Assembly: GCF_009674665.1 (NCBI RefSeq)
Contig: NZ_WKJD01000012.1
Coordinates: forward strand, 310,001-374,000
Direction of reading: 5' to 3'
Origin: Agromyces kandeliae
Lineage (GTDB): Bacteria; Actinomycetota; Actinomycetes; Actinomycetales; Microbacteriaceae
DNA: 64,000 nt
Positions 19,757 through 29,257 of the stretch are shown one piece after another; the stretch's first letter is position 1; each line of letters opens with the position of its first letter. The notes under the pieces were generated by a model. It was not told the DNA's origin. It worked only from the letters and a program-made list of their open reading frames with translations, and made no database searches. The position numbers were made by a program, and so were the translations under genes.

Positions 19757-20391
19757 CCCGGATCCTCGTCATCGACAACTACGACAGCTTCGTGTACACC
19801 CTCAACGGGTACCTGCAGGAGCTCGGCGCCGAGACCGAGGTCGTCCGCAACGACGACATCGCGGTCGACGACGTCGCCGACCGCATCGCGGAGTACGACG
19901 CGGTGCTCATCTCTCCCGGCCCGGGGAAGCCCGCCGATGCGGGCGTCTCGATCCCCGTCGTCGAGGCCGCGCTCGCCTCGGGTCAGCCGATCCTCGGGGT
20001 GTGCCTCGGCCACCAGGCGATCGCCGAGGCCTTCGGCGCCGTCGTGACCAACGCCGAGGAGCTCATGCACGGCAAGACGTCGAAGGTCGTGCACGACGAC
20101 AGCCCCTTCTACGAGGGCGTCCCGCAGCACTTCACCGCGACGCGGTACCACTCCCTCGCGGTCGTGGACGGCACCGTGCCCGACGACCTCGTCGTCACCA
20201 GCCGCACCGACGGCGGGGTCATCATGGGGCTCCGGCACGCGACCGCACCGATCCTCGGCGTGCAGTTCCACCCGGAGTCCGTGCTCACCGAGGGCGGCTA
20301 CCGGATGCTCGGCAACTGGCTGGCGATCGCAGGACTGCCTGAGGCGCGCGAGCGCGCGCAGTCGCTCAACCCGCTCGTGCGCGCGAGCTGA
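19753..20391 (+). CDS. Anthranilate/aminodeoxychorismate synthase glutamine amidotransferase component
   Basis: This 212-residue class I amidotransferase supplies ammonia from glutamine to a chorismate-using partner (TrpE or PabB). It starts ILVIDNYDSFVYTLNGYLQE, has the oxyanion loop SPGPGKP, nucleophile Cys84 in GVCLGHQAI, and the His-Glu pair in VQFHPES near residue 175. In this location the protein is usually called PabA or TrpG; the sequence does not separate the two roles, and no trpE or pabB lies near. It ends 4 bp before the convergent end of pknB. Confidence 0.93.
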   Translation: MTRILVIDNYDSFVYTLNGYLQELGAETEVVRNDDIAVDDVADRIAEYDAVLISPGPGKPADAGVSIPVVEAALASGQPILGVCLGHQAIAEAFGAVVTNAEELMHGKTSKVVHDDSPFYEGVPQHFTATRYHSLAVVDGTVPDDLVVTSRTDGGVIMGLRHATAPILGVQFHPESVLTEGGYRMLGNWLAIAGLPEARERAQSLNPLVRAS

Positions 20392-20395
20392 ACGC

Positions 20396-22090
20396 TCAAC
20401 CCGCGCAGTACACGAGCTCGACCGCCGACTTCTGCGGCACGTCACCCGGAGCGGGCGACTGCCGGATGATCGGCGACCCCGGCTGCGACGCGCAGCTGCC
20501 GTCGGGCACGGGCGTCGGCGTCAGCTGCAGGGACGACGTTCCGAGGTACGAGGACGCCGCCTGGAGCGATTGCCCGGTCAGGTCGGGCAGCGTCACGTTG
20601 CCCGACGAGATCGTGAAGTTCACGGTGCTGCCCTGATCCACCGACGACCCGCCCTCCGGGTCGGTCGAGATGACGATCCCGGCGCCCACGGTGGGGGAGT
20701 TCTGCCGCGTCTCGGATCCGGGCGCGAGTCCCGCATCGGTGATCGTGGTCTTCGCCTGGTCGAGCTGCATGTTGACGACGTCGGGAACCGAGACCGCCTC
20801 GCGACCGGTGGACACGAACACGCTGACCGGCGTCCCGGTGTCGACGATCTCGCCGGCGGCCGGTTCCGTCTCGATCACCTGCCCGGCGGGCACGGTGTCG
20901 CTCACGCGATCCATCCGGGTGGGCGGCAGGGTGAGCGCCTGCAGTTCGTTCGCCGCCTCCTCCCACGTCGATCCGCTCAGCTGGGGGACCTCGCGTGCGT
21001 TGGACGGCAGCGTATCGCTCGGCTGGAGGTTGAACGCCCAGTACATGACGGCGACGACGATGACGACGACGGCGATGATGCCGGACCAGATCCAGATCGC
21101 CGGCGGACGACGCTGCGTTCGCGTCATGGTGTCGTCCTCGGTGAGTTGGCGGAGCGCCAGTTCGGACGTGGACAACGAACCCGTGGGCGTCCCGAAGAAC
21201 AGCGCCGTCTCGTCGGTCTTCTTCGGGACGGGGATCCGACCGGATGCCGCGGCCTCGACGTCGGCGCGGAACTCGGCAGCGGTCTGGTACCGGGTCGTGC
21301 GGTCCTTCGCGAGGGCGTGCATCACCACCGCGTCGAGGGCGGGCGAGACCTTCGGGTTGATCACGCTCGGCTTGACCGGCCGCTCGCTGACGTGCTGGTA
21401 GGCCACCGCGACCGGGGTGTCGCCTCGGAACGGCGGGCGACCCGTCAGCAGCTCGAACAGGACCACGCCAGTGCTGTACAGGTCGGTGCGCGCATCGACG
21501 GTCTCGCCCTTCGCCTGCTCCGGCGAGAAGTAGGACGCGGTGCCGAGGATCGCCGTGGTCTGCGCGACGGTCGTCGCCGAGTCGGACACGGCCCGCGCGA
21601 TCCCGAAGTCCATGACCTTCACCTGGCCGCCGGTCGTGATCATGATGTTGCCCGGCTTGATGTCGCGGTGCACGACACCGGCGCGATGCGAGTACTCGAG
21701 CGCCGTCAGCACCCCGTCGATCACCCGGGCGGCGGCCGCCGGATCGAGCGGACCGTCGTGGATGATGTCCTTCAGCAGGCGGCCCTCGACGTACTCCATC
21801 ACGATGAAGGGCAGCTGCACCTCGTGGCCGGACGAGTCGAGCACGGTCTCCTCGCCGGCGTCGAAGACGCGGACGATCGTCGGGTGCGCCATCCTCGCCG
21901 CCGACTGGGCCTCCTGGCGGAACCGCATGCGGAACGCCGGATCGGTGGCGAGCTGCGGCTTGAGGAGCTTGATGGCCACCTGACGGCCGAGTCGGCTGTC
22001 GGTGCCCACGTGGACGTCGGACATGCCACCGCGCCCGATGAGCGCACCCACGCGGTACCGACCCGCGAGCATGCGATCTTCATCGTTCAC
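20396..22090 (-). CDS. pknB: Serine/threonine protein kinase PknB with PASTA domains
   Basis: This 564-residue transmembrane receptor kinase has an intracellular kinase domain (residues about 11-275): Gly-rich loop GRGGMS, Lys41 in VAIKLL, HRDIKPGN (141-148), DFG (161-163) and SPEQAKG. A linker leads to a membrane helix near 335-357 (SGIIAVVVIVVAVMYWAF). The extracellular part has about three PASTA repeats (REVPQLSGSTWEEA, VSVPDVVNMQLDQA, VTLPDLTGQSLQAA). PASTA domains sense muropeptides or lipid II and control cell-wall growth and division. The GTG at 22090 follows GGAGA. It is last in the fhaA-to-pknB operon. Confidence 0.94.
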   Translation of the reverse strand: MNDEDRMLAGRYRVGALIGRGGMSDVHVGTDSRLGRQVAIKLLKPQLATDPAFRMRFRQEAQSAARMAHPTIVRVFDAGEETVLDSSGHEVQLPFIVMEYVEGRLLKDIIHDGPLDPAAAARVIDGVLTALEYSHRAGVVHRDIKPGNIMITTGGQVKVMDFGIARAVSDSATTVAQTTAILGTASYFSPEQAKGETVDARTDLYSTGVVLFELLTGRPPFRGDTPVAVAYQHVSERPVKPSVINPKVSPALDAVVMHALAKDRTTRYQTAAEFRADVEAAASGRIPVPKKTDETALFFGTPTGSLSTSELALRQLTEDDTMTRTQRRPPAIWIWSGIIAVVVIVVAVMYWAFNLQPSDTLPSNAREVPQLSGSTWEEAANELQALTLPPTRMDRVSDTVPAGQVIETEPAAGEIVDTGTPVSVFVSTGREAVSVPDVVNMQLDQAKTTITDAGLAPGSETRQNSPTVGAGIVISTDPEGGSSVDQGSTVNFTISSGNVTLPDLTGQSLQAASSYLGTSSLQLTPTPVPDGSCASQPGSPIIRQSPAPGDVPQKSAVELVYCAG

Positions 22091-22125
22091 GGTGTCTCCG
22101 TTCGTGTAGGGCTCGTTCCGGGAGG

Positions 22126-23805
22126 CTAGGGCTGGATGGTCACGGGGGCGGCGGGAGAGAACGGCGAGTCGAGCTGGCCGCAGAAGTACCGGTACGTGAC
22201 CTCGAAGTCCTGGCTGCCGGCCTGCACGTTGACGTTCGTCGTCCCGGCACCCACCGGGCTCGGCGCGGTCGCGTCGTTCGTGACCGCCACCTCGTAGCCG
22301 CTGAGCTGCTGACCGGAGGGACAGGATGCCGCGGGCCAGCTCACCTGGACGATCCCGCCGGATGCGACGTCCGCCGGGTTCACCGTGGGCGCGTTCGCGG
22401 GCGCGGTGGGCGTCTCGGGCGTGCCCAGGTAGGTGACCGTGATGGTGGTGCCGATCTCGACGGGACCACTCGGGTTGACGTCGGAGACGGTGTTCGCCTG
22501 GTCGGGGGTCGTGGCCGGCGCGCCCTCCTGGGTGTTCACGGGGAAACCGAGGCCCTCGAGCTCCGCACGGACGTCGTCGACGCTCCGGCCGATGTAGGCG
22601 GAACGGTCGATCTGCACCGTCGTCGGGGCGGCGGTGGTGGTCTCGGGCGGCGGCGCACTCGAGGAGGTCGGCGGTGCGGACGACGACGACGGCGGACCGC
22701 TCGACGTCGACGCCGCCGGGCGGTTGCCGCTGTTCAGCGCGAGCGCGATCAGCGTGCCGATGAGCACGAGCGCGAGCAGGATGATGAGTACGATGAGCGG
22801 CCACGTCCACGGGCTGCGCTTGCGCTCGGCGGGCGGCTCCTCCTCGCCGTCGGGCACGCCTGCACCGGCGGCCAGCACGGTCGTCGCGGCGGTATTCGCA
22901 CCGGCCTGGGGCATGAGCATGGTGGCTGCCGTCATGCCGGCCGCGGCGCCGAGGATCGCCGGAACGGCCGCGGCCGCCGCCTGGACGTCGCCGCGGCGCA
23001 GGGCGGTGGCTGCTCGCGCGAGGTGCGCCGCCGTCTGCGGGCGGTCGGCGGGGTTCTTCGCGATGCACGAGTAGACGAGGTTCCGAACGGGCTCGGAGAC
23101 CGTGACGGGCAGGTCGGGCGGGGTCTCGTTGATCTGCGCCATCGCGATCGCGACCTGCGACTCGCCCGTGAACGGACGGCGACCCGCGAGGCACTCGTAG
23201 GCGACGATGCCGAGCGAGTAGATGTCGGTCGTGGGCGACGCCGGGTGTCCCGACGCCTGCTCGGGGGAGAGGTACTGCACGGTTCCCATGACCTGGCCGG
23301 TCGCGGTGAGCGGGACCTGGTCGGCGATCCGCGCGATGCCGAAGTCGGTGATCTTCACGCGGCCGTCGGGCGTGATGAGGAGGTTGCCCGGCTTGATGTC
23401 GCGGTGCACGAGGCCCGCCGCATGCGCGGCCTGCAGGGCCGCCGCGGTCTGGGCGACGATGTCGAGGACCTTGTCGGTCGAGAGCACGTGCTCGCGCTCG
23501 AGGATCGTGGAGAGCGCCTCGCCGGGCACGAGCTCCATCACGAGGTAGGCGCTGCCCTCCTCCTCGCCGTAGTCGAAGACGTTGGCGATGCCCTCGTGGT
23601 TCACGAGCGCGGCGTGACGCGCCTCGGCACGGAAGCGCTCGAGGAAGCCGGGGTCGCCGAGGTATTCGTCCTTGAGGATCTTCAGCGCCACCTGACGGCC
23701 GATGACCAGGTCGGTGGCCTGCCACACCTCGCCCATGCCGCCGATGGCGATCCGGGACTGCAGCTCGTACCGTCCACCGAAGGTGAGCCCAGCACTCGGT
23801 CTCAT
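22126..23805 (-). CDS. pknA: Serine/threonine protein kinase PknA-type with PASTA and FN3-like ectodomain
   Basis: This 559-residue kinase starts MRPSAGLTFGGRYELQSRIA. The kinase core has Lys42 in VALKIL, HRDIKPGN, DFGIA and SPEQASG. A membrane helix (PLIVLIILLALVLIGTLIAL) lies near residue 370, followed by a Ser/Pro/Thr-rich stalk, one PASTA repeat (AYIGRSVDDVRAELEGLGFP) and a terminal fibronectin III-like module containing VQVSWPAASCPSGQQLSGYE and a second Cys. Mycobacterial PknA lacks such an ectodomain. The start overlaps the pbpA stop by 4 bases. It is sixth in the leftward cell-wall operon. Confidence 0.9.
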   Translation of the reverse strand: MRPSAGLTFGGRYELQSRIAIGGMGEVWQATDLVIGRQVALKILKDEYLGDPGFLERFRAEARHAALVNHEGIANVFDYGEEEGSAYLVMELVPGEALSTILEREHVLSTDKVLDIVAQTAAALQAAHAAGLVHRDIKPGNLLITPDGRVKITDFGIARIADQVPLTATGQVMGTVQYLSPEQASGHPASPTTDIYSLGIVAYECLAGRRPFTGESQVAIAMAQINETPPDLPVTVSEPVRNLVYSCIAKNPADRPQTAAHLARAATALRRGDVQAAAAAVPAILGAAAGMTAATMLMPQAGANTAATTVLAAGAGVPDGEEEPPAERKRSPWTWPLIVLIILLALVLIGTLIALALNSGNRPAASTSSGPPSSSSAPPTSSSAPPPETTTAAPTTVQIDRSAYIGRSVDDVRAELEGLGFPVNTQEGAPATTPDQANTVSDVNPSGPVEIGTTITVTYLGTPETPTAPANAPTVNPADVASGGIVQVSWPAASCPSGQQLSGYEVAVTNDATAPSPVGAGTTNVNVQAGSQDFEVTYRYFCGQLDSPFSPAAPVTIQP

Positions 23806-25256
23806 TTGTTCAGCACCGCCTCTAGTACCTGTTTCGCCAATGGCGCGGCAATCAGATTGCCGAACCCCTCCTGACCAAGCCCTCCGCCGTCTTCCACGAG
23901 CACCGTGATCGCATACTGAGGGTCGTCGGCGGGGGCAAAACCCGTGAACCACAAGGTGTAGGGATCGTCCTCGCCGTTCTCTGCTGTACCCGTCTTACCG
24001 GCCACGCTGACGCCGTCTATTCTTGCATTACTCGCAGCACCGTTCTCGACGCCGTTGACCATCATCTCGGTCATCGTCCGGGCCGTCGACTCGCTGATCG
24101 CACGGCCGAACTGCGTGGCGTCGAACTCCTCGATCGGGCGGAAGTCGGGCGCCGTGATCGACTCGACGAGGTCGGGATCCATCACGATCCCGCCGTTCGC
24201 GATCGCGGCGGAGACCATCGCCATCTGCATCGGGGTCGCCCGGACGTCGCCCTGGCCGAAGCCGCTCAGCGCGGTCTGCGGCGCGTCGGGGTTCGCCGGG
24301 TACGTGCTCGTCTCGGTGGGGTTCGGGATCGTGAAGTTCGAGTTGAAGCCGAACTTCTCCGCCTGCGCGCGGATCGCGTCGTCGCCGAGTTCCAGCGCGA
24401 GCTCGGCGAACGGGATGTTGCACGACAGCCGCAGGGCGGTCGCGAGCGTGACCTCGGAGCCGCTGCCGCACGTGCCTCCGCTCGAGTTGCGCACGACCGA
24501 ACTCGTCTCGGGCAGCGTGAACTCGGCGGGGTTCGGGAACGTGCTGTCCGGCGTGTACTGGCCGGACTCGAGAGCTGCGGCGGTCATGACGAGCTTGAAC
24601 ACCGACCCGGGAGGGTTCATGTCGCCGCCGGTGGCACGGTTGAAGAGCGGGTCGCCCGGATCCTCCACGAGGTTCTGGTACGTCTGCTCGACCTCCTCGC
24701 CGTTGTGCACGGCGAGGCTGTTGGGATCGTAGGTGGGCTTCGTGACCATCGCGATGACGCGTCCGCTGCTCGGCTGCGTCACGATGATCGCGCCCGTGTA
24801 GTCGCCGAGCGCGTCCCACGCGGCCTGCTGGGCGACCGGGTCGATCGTCACCTCCACCGAGGCCCCCATCGGGTCCTGACCGGAGATGAGGCGGTTCAGC
24901 GAGTCGAAGAACTGCGACTCGGACGTGCCGCTGAGTTCCGCGTTCAGCGAGCCCTCGAGACCCGTCGCCTCGCCGTTCACCGGGATGAACCCAGTGACGG
25001 GCGCGTAGAGCGGGCCGTTCGCGTAGACCCGCTGGAACTTGTAGTCGTCGTCGGACGGCTCGGAGAACGCGATCGGATCGCCGCCGACGAGGATCGGCCC
25101 CCGCTCGACGGAGTAGCTCTGGTAGAGGGTCCGCGCGTTGCGCGGGTCGGCGGCGAGGTTGTCGGCCTGCACGTACTGGATCACCGTCGAGGCGACGAAG
25201 AGCGTGAGGAACATGAGGAGGGAGACGATCGTCACCCGCTTGAGTTCGCGGTTCAT
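23802..25256 (-). CDS. pbpA: Class B penicillin-binding protein (PbpA-type transpeptidase)
   Basis: This 484-residue protein has one N-terminal membrane anchor (VTIVSLLMFLTLFVASTVI). The dimerisation/pedestal region (RNARTLYQSYSVERGPILV) precedes a transpeptidase domain. The three active-site motifs are visible: SxxK as SVFK in NPPGSVFKLV, SCN in RLSCNIPFAE and KTG in VAGKTGTAEN. It should cross-link peptidoglycan together with the adjacent RodA-type glycosyltransferase. It overlaps both neighbours by 4 bases (ATGA on each side), showing tight translational coupling. Confidence 0.95.
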   Translation of the reverse strand: MNRELKRVTIVSLLMFLTLFVASTVIQYVQADNLAADPRNARTLYQSYSVERGPILVGGDPIAFSEPSDDDYKFQRVYANGPLYAPVTGFIPVNGEATGLEGSLNAELSGTSESQFFDSLNRLISGQDPMGASVEVTIDPVAQQAAWDALGDYTGAIIVTQPSSGRVIAMVTKPTYDPNSLAVHNGEEVEQTYQNLVEDPGDPLFNRATGGDMNPPGSVFKLVMTAAALESGQYTPDSTFPNPAEFTLPETSSVVRNSSGGTCGSGSEVTLATALRLSCNIPFAELALELGDDAIRAQAEKFGFNSNFTIPNPTETSTYPANPDAPQTALSGFGQGDVRATPMQMAMVSAAIANGGIVMDPDLVESITAPDFRPIEEFDATQFGRAISESTARTMTEMMVNGVENGAASNARIDGVSVAGKTGTAENGEDDPYTLWFTGFAPADDPQYAITVLVEDGGGLGQEGFGNLIAAPLAKQVLEAVLNK

Positions 25257-26653
25257 CCGTCGATCACCAGCCTCGGGTGGTTCCGGACCGTGTCGGAGAG
25301 CCGCAGCAGCAGCGCGACGATGATCCAGTTCGCGACGAGCGAGGAACCACCGGCCGCGAGGAAGGGCGTCGTGAGCCCGGTGAGGGGGATGACCCGGGTG
25401 ACGCCGCCGACGACGATGAAGACCTGGAGGGCCACGACGAACGAGAGGCCGACGCCGAGGAGCTTGCCGAAGTCGTCCTGTCCGGCGAAGCCGATGCGGA
25501 AGCCCCTGGCGACGAAGAGGACGTAGAGGGCGAGGATGGCGAAGAGGCCGGCGAGGCCGAGTTCCTCGCCGAGGCTCGCGATGATGTAGTCGGACTGGGG
25601 CACCGGCGTGAGGTCGGGGCGGCCCTGACCCAGGCCCGTCCCGATGAGACCGCCGTTCGCGAGGCCGAACAGGCCCTGGACGAGCTGGAACGAGCCGCCC
25701 TGCGCGTCGTACACGGCGGGGTCGAATGCGTTGAGCCAGTTCTGGAAGCGTCCGTTGACGTAGTCGAGCGTCTGGCTGGCGATGATGGCGCCGGCGAGGA
25801 ACAGGCTGAGGCCGAGGACGACCCACGAGAGCCGGCTGGTGGCGACGTAGAGCATGACGAGGAACAGGCCGAAGTACAGCAGGGCGGTGCCGAGGTCGCG
25901 CTGGAAGACGATGACCGCCATCGACAGCGCCCACACCACGAGCAGCGGCCCGAGGTCGCGTCCGCGCGGGAATCGCATGCCGAGGAAGGTGCGACCCACC
26001 ATCGACAGCGAGTCTCGGTTGCGGACCAGGTAGCCCGCGAAGAACACGGCGAGGGCGATCTTCGCGATCTCACCGGGCTGGAACGTGACGAGGTCGCCGA
26101 TGCCGACCCAGACGCGGGCCCCTCCGCGGGTCTGTCCGAGACCGGGTACCAGCGGCAGCAGCAGGAGGACGATCGCGATGAGTCCGGAGAGGTAGGTGTA
26201 GCGGAACAGCGTGCGGTGGTTCCGGATCAGCAGGATCGTCGCGAGCGCGGCGACGATCGCGATGACGCTCCAGACGATTTGCCGGACCGCTGCGCTGTCC
26301 CACCCAGCGTCGCCGTAGGCGATGTCGATGCGGTAGATCATCGCGATGCCCAGCCCGTTCAGCACCGTCGCCACGGGGAGGAGGAACGGGTCGGCGTCGC
26401 GTGCGACGAAGCGCATGGCGATGTGCAGCCCGAACACGAGTGCGGACAGGCCCGCGCCGAGCAGGACGAGCTGCGTGTCGATCCTCCCGAGCGCGCCGAG
26501 CTGGACGAGCACGATGGCACCCGCGTTGATCACGCAGGCGACGATGAGCAGCCCGAGTTCGAGGTTCCGCAGCTTCTGGGGCATGCGGATGCGACGCACG
26601 CTCCCCGTCGCGGGGGCGCGCTCGGCTGCGCGGGCCGCGGAACGGTCAGTCAA
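25253..26653 (-). CDS. rodA: FtsW/RodA/SpoVE family peptidoglycan polymerase
   Basis: This 466-residue SEDS protein has about ten to twelve membrane helices. Conserved features include GLGQTRGGARVWVGIGDLVT, PGEIAKIALAVFFAGYL, FQRDLGTALLYFGLF and the late GEELGLAGLF and LTGLTTPFLAAGGSS segments. The catalytic Asp of SEDS polymerases fits the large extracellular loop. It partners the class B PBP encoded next. An 8-base overlap with pstP and a 4-base overlap with pbpA place it inside the operon. The product could be called RodA or FtsW; genomic context favours RodA. Confidence 0.94.
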   Translation of the reverse strand: MTDRSAARAAERAPATGSVRRIRMPQKLRNLELGLLIVACVINAGAIVLVQLGALGRIDTQLVLLGAGLSALVFGLHIAMRFVARDADPFLLPVATVLNGLGIAMIYRIDIAYGDAGWDSAAVRQIVWSVIAIVAALATILLIRNHRTLFRYTYLSGLIAIVLLLLPLVPGLGQTRGGARVWVGIGDLVTFQPGEIAKIALAVFFAGYLVRNRDSLSMVGRTFLGMRFPRGRDLGPLLVVWALSMAVIVFQRDLGTALLYFGLFLVMLYVATSRLSWVVLGLSLFLAGAIIASQTLDYVNGRFQNWLNAFDPAVYDAQGGSFQLVQGLFGLANGGLIGTGLGQGRPDLTPVPQSDYIIASLGEELGLAGLFAILALYVLFVARGFRIGFAGQDDFGKLLGVGLSFVVALQVFIVVGGVTRVIPLTGLTTPFLAAGGSSLVANWIIVALLLRLSDTVRNHPRLVIDG

Positions 26654-27878
26654 CGGACTCCTCCAATCGGTCCACGATGCGCATGGCCTCCTCGAGCGTC
26701 CCAGCGGTGATCGTCTGCTCGACGCGCTGCTGGTCGTACGCCTTCAGGTCGGCGATGTCGACGGGCGTCTCGGAGTGGAGGCGATGGAGCGAGATCGGGC
26801 CGAGGTCCTGCTGGATGCCCTGGTAGATCGCGACGCGGCCGTTGTACTCGCCGACGTAGTACCTGGTCTGGGTCCACTGGTACCCGAGGGCGGTCACGGT
26901 GACGATCGCGCCGACGAGCAATGCGATCCACACGCCCCACATGATGCGCCGCCGGCGGCGTCGGCGCTCGTCCTCCTCGATGAGCTCGTCGAAGAACTCC
27001 TCCGAGTCGGGCTCGAAGTGCGTCTCCTGCACGGGGTGCGGGCGGAAGGGCGTGAGGCGGATGCCGGGTCGACGCGCCGGCTCGGGAGCGGTGCCGAACG
27101 CGAGCGGAGCGGCGGCCGAGCCGACGATCAGCGGGGGCGTGTCGGGCGCGGGCGGGTCGCCGATGTCGACGACGACCACCGTCACGTTGTCGGGGGCGCC
27201 GCCGTCGAGCGAGGCCTTGACGAGTCGGTCCGCGACCTGCTTCGCACCGGCGTCCGCCGCGAGCATCTCGTGGATGTCGTCGAACGAGACGACGCCCGAG
27301 AGTCCGTCCGAGCACAGCATCCACCGGTCGCCCGGGTGGGTGTCGATGACCATCGTGTCGATCTCGGGGGATGCCTCGACATCGCCCAGGACGCGCATGA
27401 GCACCGACCGCCGGGGGTGGACCATGGCCTCCTCGGCCGTGATGCGCCCGGCGTCGACGAGTCGCTGGACGAACGTGTGGTCGGTCGACACCTGGCTGAG
27501 TTCGCCTGAGCGGAAGAGGTAGACGCGCGAATCGCCGATGTGCGCGATGACGACGCGGTCCTGCTGGACGAGCATCGCACTCGTCGTGGTGCCCATGCCG
27601 GTGAGCTCGGAGTGCTCGGCGACCGTCTCCTCGAGGTTCCGGTTCGCCGAGAGGAGGGCCGACTCGAGGGCCGCGGCGGCGTCCGCCGACGAGTCGTAGT
27701 CGGCGTCGGCGTCGGCGATGCGACGGGTCGCGATCGCGCTCGCGACGTCACCGCCCGCGTGCCCGCCCATGCCGTCGGCGACGAGGAAGAGCCGGCGTCC
27801 GGCGTAGCCGGAGTCCTGGTTGCTCGCGCGGACCCGACCGACGTGCGAGACCGCCGCGCTCGCCTTGACGCTGGCCAT
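26646..27878 (-). CDS. pstP: PP2C-type serine/threonine protein phosphatase PstP
   Basis: This 410-residue protein reverses PknA/PknB phosphorylation. The PP2C domain (residues about 1-240) has SNQDSGYAGRRLFLVADGMG, GGHAGGDVAS, VIAHIGDSRVYLFR, LCSDGLS and DNVTVVVVD, containing the metal-binding Asp residues. A linker and a membrane helix (WIALLVGAIVTVTALGY) near residue 320 follow, with an extracellular tail of about 80 residues. The start ATG is 27878, three bases after fhaB's stop at 27882. It is third in the operon. Confidence 0.95.
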   Translation of the reverse strand: MASVKASAAVSHVGRVRASNQDSGYAGRRLFLVADGMGGHAGGDVASAIATRRIADADADYDSSADAAAALESALLSANRNLEETVAEHSELTGMGTTTSAMLVQQDRVVIAHIGDSRVYLFRSGELSQVSTDHTFVQRLVDAGRITAEEAMVHPRRSVLMRVLGDVEASPEIDTMVIDTHPGDRWMLCSDGLSGVVSFDDIHEMLAADAGAKQVADRLVKASLDGGAPDNVTVVVVDIGDPPAPDTPPLIVGSAAAPLAFGTAPEPARRPGIRLTPFRPHPVQETHFEPDSEEFFDELIEEDERRRRRRRIMWGVWIALLVGAIVTVTALGYQWTQTRYYVGEYNGRVAIYQGIQQDLGPISLHRLHSETPVDIADLKAYDQQRVEQTITAGTLEEAMRIVDRLEESVD

Positions 27879-27881
27879 CGG

Positions 27882-28415
27882 CTACCGCCGCAGCTCGAAT
27901 GTCGTGGCTCCGACCTTGACGGTGGCTCCCAGCGGGATGGGCGTGGGCACGGTGACTCGGGAGCCGTTGAGGAACGTGCCGTTGGTGGAGTCGAGGTCCT
28001 GGATCATCCAGCGGCCGTTCCACAGCATCAGGCGGGCGTGGTGCGTCGAGGTGTAGTCGTCGCGGATGATGATCGCGGAGTCGCTCGAGCGGCCGATCGT
28101 GATCTCGTCGCGGCCGAGCGGGAACTCGGCGCCCGACTTCGCCCCGGACGTGATGACGAGGCGCGAGGCGTTCTCGGAGGTGGCGTCGCCCCCGCCGCCC
28201 GTGGGCGCCGGGGCCGGCTTCGAGACCGCGGCGGTCGGAGCGGTCGCGCTGGCCGACGGGGCGGCGCCTGCGGAGGCGGCCGCGGCATCCGGCTGCAGCT
28301 TCCGGACGCGCTGGCCGAACAGGTCGCTGCGCAGCGCGTAGACGATGGCGAACACGAACACCCACAGCAGCAGCAGGAAGCCGAGCTGCAGGACGAGCAG
28401 CGTGAGTTCACTCAT
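27882..28415 (-). CDS. fhaB: FHA-domain protein FhaB (FipA-type)
   Basis: This 177-residue protein has an N-terminal membrane helix (LTLLVLQLGFLLLLWVFVFA), a basic stretch (RSDLFGQRVRKL), an Ala/Pro linker and a C-terminal FHA domain (about 85-177). The phosphothreonine-binding residues are in ITIGRSSDSAI, STHHARL and DSTNGTFLNG. FHA domains read threonine phosphorylation made by the operon's kinases; the mycobacterial orthologue (FipA) works at the division site. Its ATG at 28415 overlaps the fhaA stop by 4 bases. Confidence 0.93.
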   Translation of the reverse strand: MSELTLLVLQLGFLLLLWVFVFAIVYALRSDLFGQRVRKLQPDAAAASAGAAPSASATAPTAAVSKPAPAPTGGGGDATSENASRLVITSGAKSGAEFPLGRDEITIGRSSDSAIIIRDDYTSTHHARLMLWNGRWMIQDLDSTNGTFLNGSRVTVPTPIPLGATVKVGATTFELRR

Positions 28416-29158
28416 CGATCGGGCCCCCAGAATCCGCCGTCGTCGCGGCGCGGGGCAGCCGGATCGACGCGGGAGGCCGCGGTGTCGGTCGGGTCGGCTT
28501 GGGCGAGCACCCGGAACACGATACGCGAGCGACCGATCGTGATGACCGAGTCGGGCTCGAGCACCGACTCCTTGACCGCGCGGCCGTCGAGCTGCGTGCC
28601 GTTCGTGGAGCCGAGGTCGCGCACGCGGGCGCGCTGGCCGTCCCACTGCACCTCGGCGTGGCGGCGCGATGCGCCCGAGTCGTCGAGCGTCAGGTCGGCC
28701 TCGCTGCCGCGGCCGATGACCGTGCGGCCCTTGAGGATCGGATGCCGCCGGCCGTCGACGTCGAGCACGGGGGTCCAGGCCACGCGGCCCTTCACGTTCT
28801 GCGACTCGACCTGCACCATGCCCTCCGACAGGCCCGGGTCGGCGTGGAGCACGATCGCGATCCCCCCGGCGAACTGGAAGCGCTGGTTCGCAGCGTGCTT
28901 CTGCACCAGGTCGGTGAGCTCGTCGATGAGTGCCGGGCCGAGCGAGTCCATGCGCTGGTGGTCGGCGGGAGACATCCGCACGATGAAGCGGTTCGGCACG
29001 AGGACCCGGTCGCGGGAGACGACGGCCGCCTTCGTGTCGATCTCGCGCTTCAGTGCCGCCGTGATCTCCACGGGCTGCAGCCCCGAGCGGAAGGTCTTGG
29101 CGAACGCGCCGTTGACCGCGCGCTCGAGACCCTTCTCGAAGTTGTCCAGTAGGCCCAC
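28412..29158 (-). CDS. fhaA: DUF3662 and FHA domain-containing protein FhaA
   Basis: This 248-residue cytosolic protein starts with GTG at 29158 behind GGGAGA. The N-terminal DUF3662 domain (residues about 1-115) begins MGLLDNFEKGLERAVNGAF. The C-terminal FHA domain has TVIGRGSEADL, SRRHAEV and STNGTQLDG. In mycobacteria FhaA regulates peptidoglycan precursor steps and interacts with MviN and PknB. It is the first gene of the seven-gene operon fhaA-fhaB-pstP-rodA-pbpA-pknA-pknB, nearly all joined by 4-8 base overlaps. Confidence 0.93.
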   Translation of the reverse strand: MGLLDNFEKGLERAVNGAFAKTFRSGLQPVEITAALKREIDTKAAVVSRDRVLVPNRFIVRMSPADHQRMDSLGPALIDELTDLVQKHAANQRFQFAGGIAIVLHADPGLSEGMVQVESQNVKGRVAWTPVLDVDGRRHPILKGRTVIGRGSEADLTLDDSGASRRHAEVQWDGQRARVRDLGSTNGTQLDGRAVKESVLEPDSVITIGRSRIVFRVLAQADPTDTAASRVDPAAPRRDDGGFWGPDR

Positions 29159-29257
29159 AGGTCTCCCGTCCGGTGCGTTTTCGACTCACATGCTAACCGC
29201 AGGCCGTGCCAATGCGCCGGGGCCCGGCGCGAACGATGCGGTTCCGAGAGCTTCGAC

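Noticed and set aside
20396-23725. Single very long minus-strand frame that would fuse pknA and pknB
   Set aside because: The upstream half is an Arg-rich wrong-frame reading of pknA. PknB has its own GTG at 22090 with a ribosome site, and pknA is in another frame.
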